A stretch of DNA of 20,929 nucleotides from Desulfobacula sp. (GCF_021107415.1 NZ_JAIOSW010000012.1:1-20929), one strand, 5' to 3'. Counted from the stretch's first letter, positions 6,897 through 15,070 are shown. Program-made: numbers and translations. Notes: a model not told the origin generated them from the letters alone.

Positions 6897-7580
6897 GTGA
6901 AGCTTCTTTGTCTGAGTACAGCAGAACCAGGATGCAGTCTTGCAATTATTGATGGAGATTCCCTTGTCTGTGAAGAATTCTGGGAAGCCAGGCTGACCCA
7001 TTCCAAACGGCTGGTAAAAATGATTGAGCATATGCTTGAGAAACGAGCCTGCATGGAACTTTTTGATATTGATGCCTTTGTTGCAGCCAGGGGACCCGGC
7101 AGTTTTACCGGGCTTCGAATTGGTATCAGTGTGGTCAAAGGATTGGCCTATGCCATGGAAAAACCTGTGATGGGCGTTTCAAGCCTTGATGGTATTGCAT
7201 TTCGGTTTGTTCATTCGTCAATTCCTGTTTGTGTCATGATGGATGCAAAAAGAAATGAAGTTTATTGTGCAGTCTATCAGTTTGATCATGGCCGGCTGGT
7301 ATCAAAAACCAGGGAAAGGGTTGTCAGCCCTGAAGATGCCATTGAGATGACAAACGGCGCTACATTGTTTGCAGGATCGGGATCAAAAGTTTTTAAGGAT
7401 ATCATTGAACATAAAGCCGATAACCCGACTTTAGCTCACGATTTTTTGGATTCTATCAGCGCAACTGCGTTGGTACAGTCTCTGTACCTGAAAGAAAATT
7501 TTTTAAATGAACCCGAAAATATCCTTACGCCAAGTTATCTGCGACAATCTGATGCCCAATTGCAATTTGCTAAAAAATAA
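6897..7580 (+). CDS. tsaB: tRNA threonylcarbamoyladenosine biosynthesis protein TsaB
   Basis: TsaB is the inactive ASKHA-fold partner of TsaD, required to make t6A at position 37 of ANN-decoding tRNAs in the cytoplasm. The 227-residue protein starts LLCLSTAEPGCSLAII and carries the family motif ARGPGSFTGLRIGISVVKGLA, followed by GVSSLDGIA and MDAKRNEVYCAVY, all typical of TsaB. The GTG start is 11 bp after the lon stop, with AGGTTA overlapping that stop, so it is probably cotranscribed with and translationally coupled to lon. tsaD, tsaC and tsaE are not in the window. Confidence 0.92.
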   Translation: MKLLCLSTAEPGCSLAIIDGDSLVCEEFWEARLTHSKRLVKMIEHMLEKRACMELFDIDAFVAARGPGSFTGLRIGISVVKGLAYAMEKPVMGVSSLDGIAFRFVHSSIPVCVMMDAKRNEVYCAVYQFDHGRLVSKTRERVVSPEDAIEMTNGATLFAGSGSKVFKDIIEHKADNPTLAHDFLDSISATALVQSLYLKENFLNEPENILTPSYLRQSDAQLQFAKK

Positions 7581-7630
7581 GGATATTGACATGGGAATAG
7601 ATTCTTTGATACTATGGCAAGGATATAGTC

Positions 7631-8308
7631 ATGGAAAGTAAAATTATGGATAATTCAAAATGGCCGGCACGGGCGGTTTTACCTATCGCGCAACCTGGCC
7701 TGATATTTGTTTTTATAACCATCCTCATTACGGGGATGCTTTTTTATTTTGGGTGGGTTTTATTTGCCTGGGTTTCACTGGCAGTTACTTTATTTGTCTG
7801 CTGGTTTTTTCGAGATCCTGATCGTGATATCCCCGCTGATGAGAAAAGCCTTATTTCTCCTGCTGACGGGAAGGTGATCATTGTTGAAAAACAGGAGAAA
7901 TGTGACTATTTATCCGACCCCTGCATCAAGGTCAGTATTTTTATGAATGTGTTTAATGTTCATGTGAATCGAATTCCTTATGATGGGGTGGTGCAAAAGG
8001 TTCAATATCATCCCGGGAAGTTTATGAATGCCTCGTTTGACAAGGCATCCACGCACAATGAGAGAAATGCATTAATTATTAAGACGGCTAATGATGCAGA
8101 TTATGCAGTGGTCCAGATAGCCGGATTAATTGCCAGAAGAATCGTTAATTGTGTTAAAAAAGATGAAAAGATCAAAAAGGGAGATCGATATGGTATGATC
8201 CGGTTCGGTTCCCGTCTTGATTTATATTTACCCTGTGATTTTGATGTTGCCGTCAGTGTGGGTGACAAAACAAAAGCAGGCGCAACTATTATTGGATATA
8301 TGAAATAA
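7631..8308 (+). CDS. psd: Phosphatidylserine decarboxylase (short, archaeal-type proenzyme)
   Basis: This inner-membrane enzyme converts phosphatidylserine to phosphatidylethanolamine. The 225-residue length fits the short Psd class. An N-terminal membrane hairpin covers about residues 22-58, then come FFRDPDRDIP, ISPADGKV, and the MNVFNVHVNRIPYDG block with its conserved histidine. Self-cleavage is expected in RFGSR, with Ser194 becoming the pyruvoyl group of the alpha chain. The ribosome site AAGGAT lies 7-8 bases before the ATG. It is followed 41 bp later by pssA, which makes its substrate. A short upstream frame overlaps its start (7591-7641). Three 12-bp tandem repeats span its stop codon. 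Confidence 0.93.
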   Translation: MESKIMDNSKWPARAVLPIAQPGLIFVFITILITGMLFYFGWVLFAWVSLAVTLFVCWFFRDPDRDIPADEKSLISPADGKVIIVEKQEKCDYLSDPCIKVSIFMNVFNVHVNRIPYDGVVQKVQYHPGKFMNASFDKASTHNERNALIIKTANDADYAVVQIAGLIARRIVNCVKKDEKIKKGDRYGMIRFGSRLDLYLPCDFDVAVSVGDKTKAGATIIGYMK

Positions 8309-8337
8309 GGTCCGAAATAAGGCCCGAGATAGAGGCG
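8302..8337. repeat. Three 12-bp tandem repeats across the psd stop codon
   Basis: GAAATAAGGTCC (8302-8313), GAAATAAGGCCC (8314-8325) and GAGATAGAGGCG (8326-8337) follow head to tail. The first covers the psd stop TAA. Each unit carries a purine-rich, ribosome-site-like core. A fourth weaker echo, GTAGATAAGG, forms the actual pssA ribosome site. Probably a slippage product; any role in pssA translation is conjecture. Confidence 0.6.
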
Positions 8338-8349
8338 GGTAGATAAGGT

Positions 8350-9099
8350 ATGCAAAAGCAGAATCTTAAAAAAAGTATTTATATTCTTCCCAATTTATTT
8401 ACATCCATGAATTTATTTTGCGGATACTATTCCATTACTGCATCTGTTCAGTTAAGATTTGTGGATGCAGCCATTGCCATATTAATTGGTGGTGTGTTCG
8501 ATCTGTTAGACGGTAAAATTGCCAGGGCGACCAATACAACCAGCAAATTTGGTATTGAATATGATTCTTTGGCCGATCTGATTACTTTTGGATTGGCACC
8601 GGCTCTTTTAATGTTTTTATGGGTACTTGAGTCTACGGGCAGGCCGGGTTGGTCTGCTACATTTTTATTTGCCATATGCGGTGCATTAAGGCTTGCCAGA
8701 TTCAATACCAGCACTTCATCCAGCAGTGATTTTGAGGGCTTGCCTATCCCGGCTGCTGCTGCAATGAATGTTTCTCTGGTCCTTTTTTTCTCCCGGCTTC
8801 AGATAAGTCCGGAATCCTATAAGCTGATTTTTCTGGTACTCATGTTCGGTCTTTCTTTTTGCATGGTGAGTTCGTTTAGATATAAAAGCTTTAAAAAGGT
8901 TTCTTTTTTTAAAAGCATGAAATTTAACAGGCTTGTAGGGCTCATTCTTATTCTTGTCGCCATTGCTACTGAACCTTATATACTGTTGTTTATTGTATTT
9001 TCAATATATGTGATTTCCGGTCCTTTTTTAACTTTGATTTATCATTCATCATCAAAAGATGACAAAGAGACTCAAATTGATAAAGGATTTTACAAATAA
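8350..9099 (+). CDS. pssA: CDP-diacylglycerol-serine O-phosphatidyltransferase
   Basis: This integral-membrane enzyme makes phosphatidylserine from CDP-diacylglycerol and serine, the step before Psd. The 249-residue protein has the CDP-alcohol phosphatidyltransferase signature, read as DG-K-I-AR, eight residues, G, three residues, D, three residues, D (within DLLDGKIARATN to EYDSLAD). It starts YILPNLFTSMNLFCGYYSI, typical of the PssA (type II) subfamily, has GALRLARFN and EGLPIPAAAA, and about six to eight hydrophobic segments. AAGG lies immediately before the ATG. The psd-pssA pairing strongly supports phosphatidylethanolamine synthesis as its job. Confidence 0.94.
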   Translation: MQKQNLKKSIYILPNLFTSMNLFCGYYSITASVQLRFVDAAIAILIGGVFDLLDGKIARATNTTSKFGIEYDSLADLITFGLAPALLMFLWVLESTGRPGWSATFLFAICGALRLARFNTSTSSSSDFEGLPIPAAAAMNVSLVLFFSRLQISPESYKLIFLVLMFGLSFCMVSSFRYKSFKKVSFFKSMKFNRLVGLILILVAIATEPYILLFIVFSIYVISGPFLTLIYHSSSKDDKETQIDKGFYK

Positions 9100-9128
9100 T
9101 AGCTTAATCATATGGAGTGAATTTTAGT

Positions 9129-9596
9129 TTGGAGCAAATACCCATTACAAAACAAGGCTACGCTGTCTTAAAAAAAGAACTTGAAAGATTAAAAACAATT
9201 GAACGGCCTGAAAATATCAAGGCAATTGAAGTGGCCAGGGCTCATGGTGATCTGTCGGAAAATGCTGAATACCATGCGGCAAAGGAACGCCAGTCATTCC
9301 TTGAGGGCAGGATCGGTGAAATGGGTTATAAGCTGGGGAATGCAAGAATCATTGACCCTGCAACAGTTCCCAAGGACACTGTGAGGTTTGCAAGCAAGGT
9401 GCTTGTAGAAAATCTGGATTCGCAAGAAGAAATAGAATACATGATTGTCGGTGCTGATGAAGCAGATATAAAAAAGGGAAAGATTTCCGTATCTTCACCT
9501 TTAGGCAGTGCCCTCATAGGTAAGCAACCCGGAGATGAGGCAATATTACAGGCTCCCGGCGGCAAAAGAGTATATGAGATAATAGACATTCTCTAA
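9129..9596 (+). CDS. greA: Transcription elongation factor GreA
   Basis: GreA rescues backtracked RNA polymerase by stimulating RNA cleavage through the secondary channel. The 155-residue protein begins EQIPITKQGYAVLKKELERLK and has a coiled coil whose tip carries the acidic pair in the signature ARAHGDLSENAEYHAAKERQ. The C-terminal FKBP-like part includes SSPLGSALIGKQPGDEA and ends GGKRVYEIIDI. I prefer the TTG start at 9129: GreA usually begins at this point, and GGAG lies 11 bases upstream. A GTG at 9117 adds four residues but has no ribosome site. It is followed 20 bp later by rpoZ, a pairing of two RNA polymerase accessory genes. Confidence 0.93.
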   Translation: MEQIPITKQGYAVLKKELERLKTIERPENIKAIEVARAHGDLSENAEYHAAKERQSFLEGRIGEMGYKLGNARIIDPATVPKDTVRFASKVLVENLDSQEEIEYMIVGADEADIKKGKISVSSPLGSALIGKQPGDEAILQAPGGKRVYEIIDIL

Positions 9597-9616
9597 ACAT
9601 ATTGGAGGGATGAGTT

Positions 9617-9826
9617 TTGGCAAGAGTTACCATTGAAGATTGTTTGAAAAATGTGGATAATAGATTTACCCTTGTTCACCTTGCAGCAAAAAGAATCAGG
9701 CAGGTCAGAGAAGGCGCAGATCTATTGGTAAAATCACACAATAATAAAGACGTTGTTACTGTTTTAAGAGAGATTGCTGCAAACAGGATTGTCGCAAAAA
9801 AGAACGAAGACCAGGAAGACGAATAG
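9617..9826 (+). CDS. rpoZ: RNA polymerase omega subunit
   Basis: A 69-residue protein matching omega, which clamps the beta-prime C-terminus and aids RNA polymerase assembly. It reads ARVTIEDCLKNVDNRFTLVHLAAKRIRQ, with the conserved NRF and AAKRARQ-like block, and ends in an acidic tail (EDQEDE). The TTG start has GGAGGG seven bases upstream; no ATG is available. It stops with TAG, one of the clear cases here where TAG is a true terminator. It lies between greA and the TtcA-like gene with short gaps, consistent with one operon. Confidence 0.93.
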   Translation: MARVTIEDCLKNVDNRFTLVHLAAKRIRQVREGADLLVKSHNNKDVVTVLREIAANRIVAKKNEDQEDE

Positions 9827-9851
9827 TACGAGGCAGGAGCTGTAAACAGGC

Positions 9852-10607
9852 GTGAAAATTAGTCTGAAAAAGAGAATAAATCGTGCCGTGGGAAAAGCAA
9901 TTCATGACTGGGATATGATTCTTGAAAATGAGCGAATCCTTGTTGGCGTATCCGGTGGCAAGGATAGCCAGATGTTGTTAAATGTTTTATTCTCTTTAAA
10001 AAAAAGGGCACCTGTTAATTTTGATATTCTGCCCGTTCATATTGATGCCGGATTTAAAGGATCATTTGCAAAAGATCTGAAACTCTATGTCGAGAATGCA
10101 TATGATACCCTGAAAATTGAATATAAAGATTATGGTCTGCTTGCCCATTCGGATGAAAACAGGGAAAATCCATGTTTTCTTTGTTCCCGCCTTAGAAGAA
10201 AAAGGCTTTTTGAAATCGCAAAAGAGCAAGGCTGTAAAAGGATTGCTCTAGGTCATAATAAAGATGATATTATTGAAACCTTATTTATTAATATCTGTTA
10301 TGCCGGCAGGATAGCTACAATGAAACCCAGGCAATCTTTTTTTAATGGAGCCCTTGATATAATCAGACCGCTGTCATATGTTGAGAAAAAAGATATTATA
10401 CTGTTTGGTCAATTATTTGATTTGCCGGAGTTTAAGAATAATTGCCCCAGCGCAAATAAGACAAAACGTGGTGAGATAAGAGGGTTGCTTGAAACCTTAT
10501 ATAAACACAATAAACACATAAAAGGCAATATATTCAGGTCAATGAGTAATATTGCAGTTGATTATCTTTTGGATACTAAAAATGATAGATACTCAAAATC
10601 AACCTGA
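9852..10607 (+). CDS. ttcA: TtcA-like tRNA 2-thiocytidine synthetase
   Basis: A PP-loop ATPase that activates a tRNA base for thiolation, classically making 2-thiocytidine at position 32 with an iron-sulfur cluster. The 251-residue protein carries the PP-loop SGGKDS (34-39), PCFLC (C108, C111) and C198 in NNCPS, equivalent to the three cluster-binding cysteines of TtcA, plus RIALGHNKDDIIETLF. Length and layout fit the TtcA/TtuA family; the exact target base cannot be proven by reading. The GTG start has AGGAG 12 bases upstream. The 3' end overlaps the start of folE2 by 26 bp, so the two are likely translated in a coupled way. Confidence 0.87.
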   Translation: MKISLKKRINRAVGKAIHDWDMILENERILVGVSGGKDSQMLLNVLFSLKKRAPVNFDILPVHIDAGFKGSFAKDLKLYVENAYDTLKIEYKDYGLLAHSDENRENPCFLCSRLRRKRLFEIAKEQGCKRIALGHNKDDIIETLFINICYAGRIATMKPRQSFFNGALDIIRPLSYVEKKDIILFGQLFDLPEFKNNCPSANKTKRGEIRGLLETLYKHNKHIKGNIFRSMSNIAVDYLLDTKNDRYSKST

Positions 10608-11361
10608 TTACAGGAATATCCCAATTGATAAGGTCGGGATAAAGGGTTTGAAATATCCGATTAAAGTTCTGGATAAAGACGCCGGACTTCAATCCACTAT
10701 TGCCCAGATCAATATGTATGTAGATCTGCCTCACCAGTGCAAAGGGACTCATATGAGCAGGTTTGTTGAAATTTTACATCTGTTCAGGACTCAGGTCTCT
10801 TTGAAATCCATAACCAACATCCTCGAAGATATGAAGGAAATCCTCGGCGCTAAATCTTCTCATATTGAAATTACATTTCCTTACTTTATTGAAAAACAAT
10901 CTCCGGCTACAGGTTCAAAAGGCCTTATGGATTATACCTGCTCAATACTCGGGTCTTCAAACGGGAAAACAAATACGGATATTGTACTAAAGGTTGCTGT
11001 CCCCGTCACATCAGTATGTCCATGTTCAAAGGAGATCAGTGAATACGGTGCCCACAATCAACGGGGAGAAGTGCTCGTCAGTACCCGGTTTAAAAAGCTT
11101 ATCTGGATTGAAAATATTGTTAAACTTGTTGAAACAGCTGCATCCTGCGATATTTTTTCAGTACTGAAAAGAGAAGATGAAAAGTTTGTCACTGAAAAAG
11201 CTTACAATAATCCTAAATTTGTAGAAGATATTGCAAGAGACGTTGCAAAAGTACTGATGGAAGATAGCAATATTACCTGGTTTTCCGTAAGTACTGAAAA
11301 TTTTGAGTCCATCCATAATCACAGTGCTTATGCCTATATTGAAAAGGGCTCTGTTTCTTAA
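10582..11361 (+). CDS. folE2: GTP cyclohydrolase FolE2 (type IB)
   Basis: FolE2 converts GTP to 7,8-dihydroneopterin triphosphate, the first step of folate synthesis, and in many bacteria works when zinc is scarce. The 259-residue protein has the family hallmarks: KGTHMSRF, and the active-site block VCPCSKEISEYGAHNQRGEV, with the catalytic Cys (C146 or C148) close to Cys147 of the neisserial enzyme, followed by KLVETAASCDIFSVLKREDE. I chose ATG 10582, which yields MIDTQNQPDYRN; the frame extends up to 10552 but that part is ttcA coding sequence. Overlap with ttcA suggests translational coupling. No zinc-responsive site is apparent in front, as expected inside an operon. Confidence 0.94.
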   Translation: MIDTQNQPDYRNIPIDKVGIKGLKYPIKVLDKDAGLQSTIAQINMYVDLPHQCKGTHMSRFVEILHLFRTQVSLKSITNILEDMKEILGAKSSHIEITFPYFIEKQSPATGSKGLMDYTCSILGSSNGKTNTDIVLKVAVPVTSVCPCSKEISEYGAHNQRGEVLVSTRFKKLIWIENIVKLVETAASCDIFSVLKREDEKFVTEKAYNNPKFVEDIARDVAKVLMEDSNITWFSVSTENFESIHNHSAYAYIEKGSVS

Positions 11362-11375
11362 TCAAATTTTAAAAC

Positions 11376-11875
11376 ATGCAGAATTTAAAGCGGCAACTAT
11401 CAAGCATTAAACCGGATAATTTGATTTTTAGTTTTTTAGTTTTGACATTCTTTCTTTTGCCCACTGGAACTGCTTCCCCCTTGATTTCCATTGGACTGGC
11501 CTCCCTGGCATGGCTGGTTTCAGGAAAGATAGTCCATATCAAGTCAATCATCAAACAATCCTGGTTTTTCCCTGTGATACCTTTTTTAGTCTTACCCTGG
11601 ATAGGGCTTTTGTATTCACAAAATACAGACCTTGGTATGGATTACGCACTTAAAACAAAATATTGGGTTGCATTATTCATCACAGCCGGGATTACTTTAG
11701 ATGAGAAAAGATACGAGAAACCACTCTGGGATATTTTGTTTTCTCCACATGCATAGTTCTTTTTTTTGGAGGGATGTTTGACACCCAGATTCTGAATACC
11801 GGGACATTGCTGTTTTTATCATTGGCCTACGGAATGTTGAACCATCTGAAAAATCATGTTGAAAAACCCTGTTGA
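11376..11875 (+). pseudogene. O-antigen-ligase/polymerase-like membrane protein, remnant
   Basis: The first 126 codons give a membrane protein beginning like O-antigen ligases (WaaL/Wzy family): hydrophobic helices, then PWIGLLYSQNTDLGMDYALKTKYWVALF, and then TAG at 11754. In another frame (11735-11872) the sequence continues with FFGGMFDTQILNTGTLLFLSLAYGMLNHLKNHVE, which matches the next part of such proteins (a TQ-x-N-TG-LL helix start). A frameshift therefore lies near 11735-11745, and part of the intervening loop may be missing. It stops at TGA 11873-11875, after perhaps 40 percent of the usual ~400 residues. The rest, including the large periplasmic loop, is absent, and the sequence abuts the 3' end of the converging carboxypeptidase gene. 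Non-functional as it stands. Confidence 0.7.
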
Positions 11876-13046
11876 AAAGATTTTTTAGAATTGATTCATA
11901 GCTTTTGTTTTTCTGGTTAACCATGATGACATAGGGGTAAAGTCTGTTGTCATTTCCTAAGATATAGCCTGCACGGGTTCTAATCCCTGAAAGTGTTCCG
12001 GTTTTAAAATAGTCCTTATCCTGGTGCTTCAATAATGAATGATACGGCATAAATTCAATGAGAATCTTCATCATCTGATTCGGAGAAATCAAGTTTGATC
12101 TTGAAAGACCGGATCCTTCTGAAATATTAAGATGATTTAATCCTAAATGTCGTTTTGAAAACAGTTTAAGTGCTTTGATGCCATTTTCAAGGGTGGCTGG
12201 TGTCCCATATGTTTTGGCCCCAATGGTTAGCAAAAGCTGATTTGCAATATAATTATTGGAGTATTTTAAAAGTTTTTGTACAATCTCCTTTATTCCAAAA
12301 GGAGAGAAAAAAGAAAATTCCTCCCCTGCTTTGACTTCAAATTTTCCCTGCAAAACAGACCCTGTGATTTTAATATTATTTTTTTCAAAAAAATATTTAA
12401 ATAAAAGACCCGGATACAAAAGACTCTGCTGTTTTGAAAGAATAATTCTGCCCTGGTTAAGCTTTGTTTTTTTAATGTCTTCATGAAAGATGGAAAGTAA
12501 AGGTGTCTGAGGTTCTCCACTGACAAATTTTTTTTTCTGAGGATTCCATTTAAACTTGATGGTATTGAAATTAGCGCATAAGGACCCAACAGGAGCATCA
12601 TAGGGATTTAAAGAGTTTCCTTTGCCCGGGATCTGGATTTTTTCTGAGAAATACGTCTGATCAAGAATGATATGATGAATCAGTTTTGTTTCTGATTTTG
12701 AAATTATTTCATGACACAGCTGTTCAATAACTTCAGAAGTGAAAAAAGGATCTCCAAATCCTTTGATATAAAGATCCTTTGAATCTGTATCAAAAAAATA
12801 GTCTGTTGGAAAACGATAGTCTTCACCAAGGATATTAATGGCAGCAAGACTGGTCAGGATTTTTAAAATTGAGGCTGGAATAAATTGCTTTTCCCTGTTT
12901 TGACCATAGAGTATTTTTCCTTGATCGTCCGCTAAAAGAATCCCTGTGTTCAGGCTTTTTGCATAGACACAGGGGCTGATAGATAACCCTGTAATACAAA
13001 TAGTTAAAAAAAGTATAAAAATTATGAGTATTTTTTTGTCAACCAT
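11697..13046 (-). CDS. dacB: D-alanyl-D-alanine carboxypeptidase (PBP4/DacB, peptidase S13), 3' end altered
   Basis: A periplasmic penicillin-binding protein that trims or cuts peptidoglycan cross-links. After a signal peptide (hydrophobic core, cleavage near VYA-KS) come the three active-site motifs: SxxK in PASILKIL (Ser59/Lys62 from the start used), SxN in KYSNNYIANQ, and KTG in FKTGTLSGIRTRAGY. SEGSGLSR is also typical. The start at 13046 overlaps the aminopeptidase stop by 8 bp (ATGGTTGA), a coupling arrangement; a longer start at 13073 is possible. Family similarity ends near LFNRVF; the last ~54 residues are the antisense reading of the O-antigen-ligase remnant, so the native stop has been lost. 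All catalytic parts are intact, so it may still work. Confidence 0.85.
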   Translation of the reverse strand: MVDKKILIIFILFLTICITGLSISPCVYAKSLNTGILLADDQGKILYGQNREKQFIPASILKILTSLAAINILGEDYRFPTDYFFDTDSKDLYIKGFGDPFFTSEVIEQLCHEIISKSETKLIHHIILDQTYFSEKIQIPGKGNSLNPYDAPVGSLCANFNTIKFKWNPQKKKFVSGEPQTPLLSIFHEDIKKTKLNQGRIILSKQQSLLYPGLLFKYFFEKNNIKITGSVLQGKFEVKAGEEFSFFSPFGIKEIVQKLLKYSNNYIANQLLLTIGAKTYGTPATLENGIKALKLFSKRHLGLNHLNISEGSGLSRSNLISPNQMMKILIEFMPYHSLLKHQDKDYFKTGTLSGIRTRAGYILGNDNRLYPYVIMVNQKNKSYESILKNLFNRVFQHDFSDGSTFRRPMIKTAMSRYSESGCQTSLQKKELCMWRKQNIPEWFLVSFLI

Positions 13047-14466
13047 TATCAGAATAAAAGGCTTTATACCCAAGATGTGTCATGAATACATCAGCCTTGC
13101 TTGATACTTCAAAGGGTGAATGCATTGAAAGTATTGCAGGTCCGCAGTCAAGAACGTTCATTCCTGATTTTGCAAGAAATTTGGCAACTGTTCCGCCACC
13201 GCCCTGGTCAATTTTTCCCAGTTCCCCCGTCTGCCAGACAATTTTATTTTTATTGAACATCTGTCTGATTTTACCCACAAACTCTGCACTGGCATCACTT
13301 GATCCGGATTTTCCACCCACGCCGGTAAATTTTGTCATACAGATACCAAATCCCAGCTTTGCAGCATTCATTGCCTCATGGACATCTTTAAAGTCAGGGT
13401 CCATGGCAGCATTCACATCAGCTGAAAGACAAGAGGAGTTGATTAAAGCTTTTCTAAGGCAGCGGTTGTCTGTATTCTGCCCTTTGATAAAGAGCAGGTC
13501 AGACATAAAGTCTTCAAGAAAATTTGATTTTGCACCACTGCTTCCTTCACTGCCGATCTCTTCTTTATCAAAAAATAAGGCAATGGCAGTTTTATTCGGG
13601 TGTTGTGTATCAAGGATGGCTTCAAGACTTGTATAGGCACATATTCTGTCATCCTGGCCATAGGAGCCGATCATTGATCTGTCAAATCCCACATCCCTTG
13701 CCTTTTCAGCAGGTACTGCCTCAATTTCCGCACTGATGAAGTCTTCTTCAGTAAACCCGTATTTTTCATATAAAAGATTTAACACACCCAATTTAAATCG
13801 GTTTTTTTCTTCATCATTGCCCAAAGGGATGCTGCCTGCAATAAGATTTAACTTTTCACCTTCAAATACTTCTGATAATTTTTTGTTTGCCTGGGTTTTA
13901 CCTGCAAGGTGCGGTAAGAGATCTGTAACAGTAAAGACCGGATCATCAGGGTCTTCACCAATGGTAATATCAATTGTTTCATTATGGGATGTTATGATGG
14001 TTCCGTGGAGTGCCAGAGGGACAGCCAGCCAATGATATTTTCTAATACCACCATAATAATGCGTTTTCATCAACCCTATACTCAAGTCCTCATATACGGG
14101 GTTCTGCTTTAAATCAAGCCTGGGTGAATCAATATGGGAGGCAATGATATTGGCGCCTGAAACAAGAGTTTCTTTTCCCAAGATAGCCAGGGCCACACAC
14201 CGTCCCTGGAAAATTTTATAAACCTTTTGGCTATTCTTTGGTTTTTTTGTTAACAGGGTATCAATATCAACAAAACCTTTAGCCGTTGCAATCTGAACAA
14301 TTTGTCTGGCTGCTTCTCTTTCAGTCTTGGATTGATTTAGGAAATTTTTATAGCTTTCACTGAATTTAAAAAGTTCTGTTTTCTGCTTTTTAGTCAGTTG
14401 ATCAAAAACCAGGATTTCTTTTTTCAGAATAGTCTTTTTTATCTTTTTTAGCTGGGTTTTATTCAT
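13039..14466 (-). CDS. M18-family metalloaminopeptidase
   Basis: A 475-residue di-zinc aminopeptidase of family M18 (aspartyl aminopeptidase / aminopeptidase I type), expected as a large cytoplasmic oligomer that removes N-terminal residues from peptides. Metal and active-site blocks are visible: ASHIDSPRLDLKQNP (His-x-Asp), LFFDKEEIGSEGSSGAKS (the Glu-Glu pair), SSCLSADVNAAMDPDF, and near the C-terminus GPAILSMHSPFEVSSKAD (His ligand). The start has AAGGAT 8 bases upstream. It is the middle gene of a leftward block, between a small exported protein and dacB, and overlaps dacB by 8 bp. The pairing with a cell-wall carboxypeptidase could hint at muropeptide recycling, but that is only inference. 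Confidence 0.92.
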   Translation of the reverse strand: MNKTQLKKIKKTILKKEILVFDQLTKKQKTELFKFSESYKNFLNQSKTEREAARQIVQIATAKGFVDIDTLLTKKPKNSQKVYKIFQGRCVALAILGKETLVSGANIIASHIDSPRLDLKQNPVYEDLSIGLMKTHYYGGIRKYHWLAVPLALHGTIITSHNETIDITIGEDPDDPVFTVTDLLPHLAGKTQANKKLSEVFEGEKLNLIAGSIPLGNDEEKNRFKLGVLNLLYEKYGFTEEDFISAEIEAVPAEKARDVGFDRSMIGSYGQDDRICAYTSLEAILDTQHPNKTAIALFFDKEEIGSEGSSGAKSNFLEDFMSDLLFIKGQNTDNRCLRKALINSSCLSADVNAAMDPDFKDVHEAMNAAKLGFGICMTKFTGVGGKSGSSDASAEFVGKIRQMFNKNKIVWQTGELGKIDQGGGGTVAKFLAKSGMNVLDCGPAILSMHSPFEVSSKADVFMTHLGYKAFYSDNG

Positions 14467-14481
14467 TTGAATTAATCCTTA

Positions 14482-15027
14482 TCACTTAAATAATTGAAAA
14501 AAATCATGAAATATTGCTTTAACTCTGTGTTTTATATTGAGCGTTTCCCATTTGTCAGGAAAGGCAATGGGACTGAACTCAATCTGAACCTCATAAAGAA
14601 AAATACTTTTCTCCTCATTGTAAGTGTTTTTAAGAATATTTAAAGGGGTAATAATGACACCCTCATAGCTGATCACTGTGTCAACATCTTTTGTTTTCAC
14701 TGATTTCAGACCATTATTTACCAAAATGGTTTTTAAAGAATCATCTCTAATCCGTTTTTCGACTGATATCTTCGATTCCCCCGGGGCGGCAGAAATTACT
14801 CCTGTTGCAGAGATTTGAGAAAATTTTTCCGCTCTAAAATCATTTTTTGCCGGGATCATCATCAAATTATCATCAATTATTCTGTTACTTGATGATTTGA
14901 CATCATATCTTATATAATAGGTTTCAATCCCTTCATAGGCATGTATTGTATTGCTGGAAGCGGTAAGCATCATTATAGGGATCAGCAGTAATATAATCAA
15001 TAAGTGTTTTTTGTAAGTATCAGGCAT
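14482..15027 (-). CDS. Exported protein of unknown function
   Basis: I do not recognise this 181-residue protein. It begins with a positively charged stretch and a long hydrophobic segment (LLIILLLIPIMMLTA), and a likely signal peptidase I site follows near IHA-YEG, so it should be periplasmic or outer-membrane associated. There is no lipobox cysteine. The mature part is predicted beta-rich (YYIRYDVKSSS, SYEGVIITPLN, FLYEVQIEFSPIAFPDKWETLNIKHRVKAIFHDF) with no obvious catalytic motif. It is the first gene of the leftward block with the M18 peptidase and dacB, 15 bp from the next gene, and is divergent from the LPP20-like lipoprotein. Confidence 0.75.
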   Translation of the reverse strand: MPDTYKKHLLIILLLIPIMMLTASSNTIHAYEGIETYYIRYDVKSSSNRIIDDNLMMIPAKNDFRAEKFSQISATGVISAAPGESKISVEKRIRDDSLKTILVNNGLKSVKTKDVDTVISYEGVIITPLNILKNTYNEEKSIFLYEVQIEFSPIAFPDKWETLNIKHRVKAIFHDFFQLFK

Positions 15028-15070
15028 GGTTTTTGTATGTATTTTATTCAGATTAAAGTTAATAACAAAT

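Noticed and set aside
6561..7138. Minus-strand frames opposite lon and tsaB
   Set aside because: Antisense to well-supported genes and low-complexity in composition.
12290..12601. 103-codon minus-strand frame inside dacB
   Set aside because: Alternative-frame shadow of the carboxypeptidase coding sequence.
13082..13636. 184-codon plus-strand frame
   Set aside because: It is wholly antisense to the M18 aminopeptidase, whose motifs are clear on the minus strand; no ribosome site or family resemblance.
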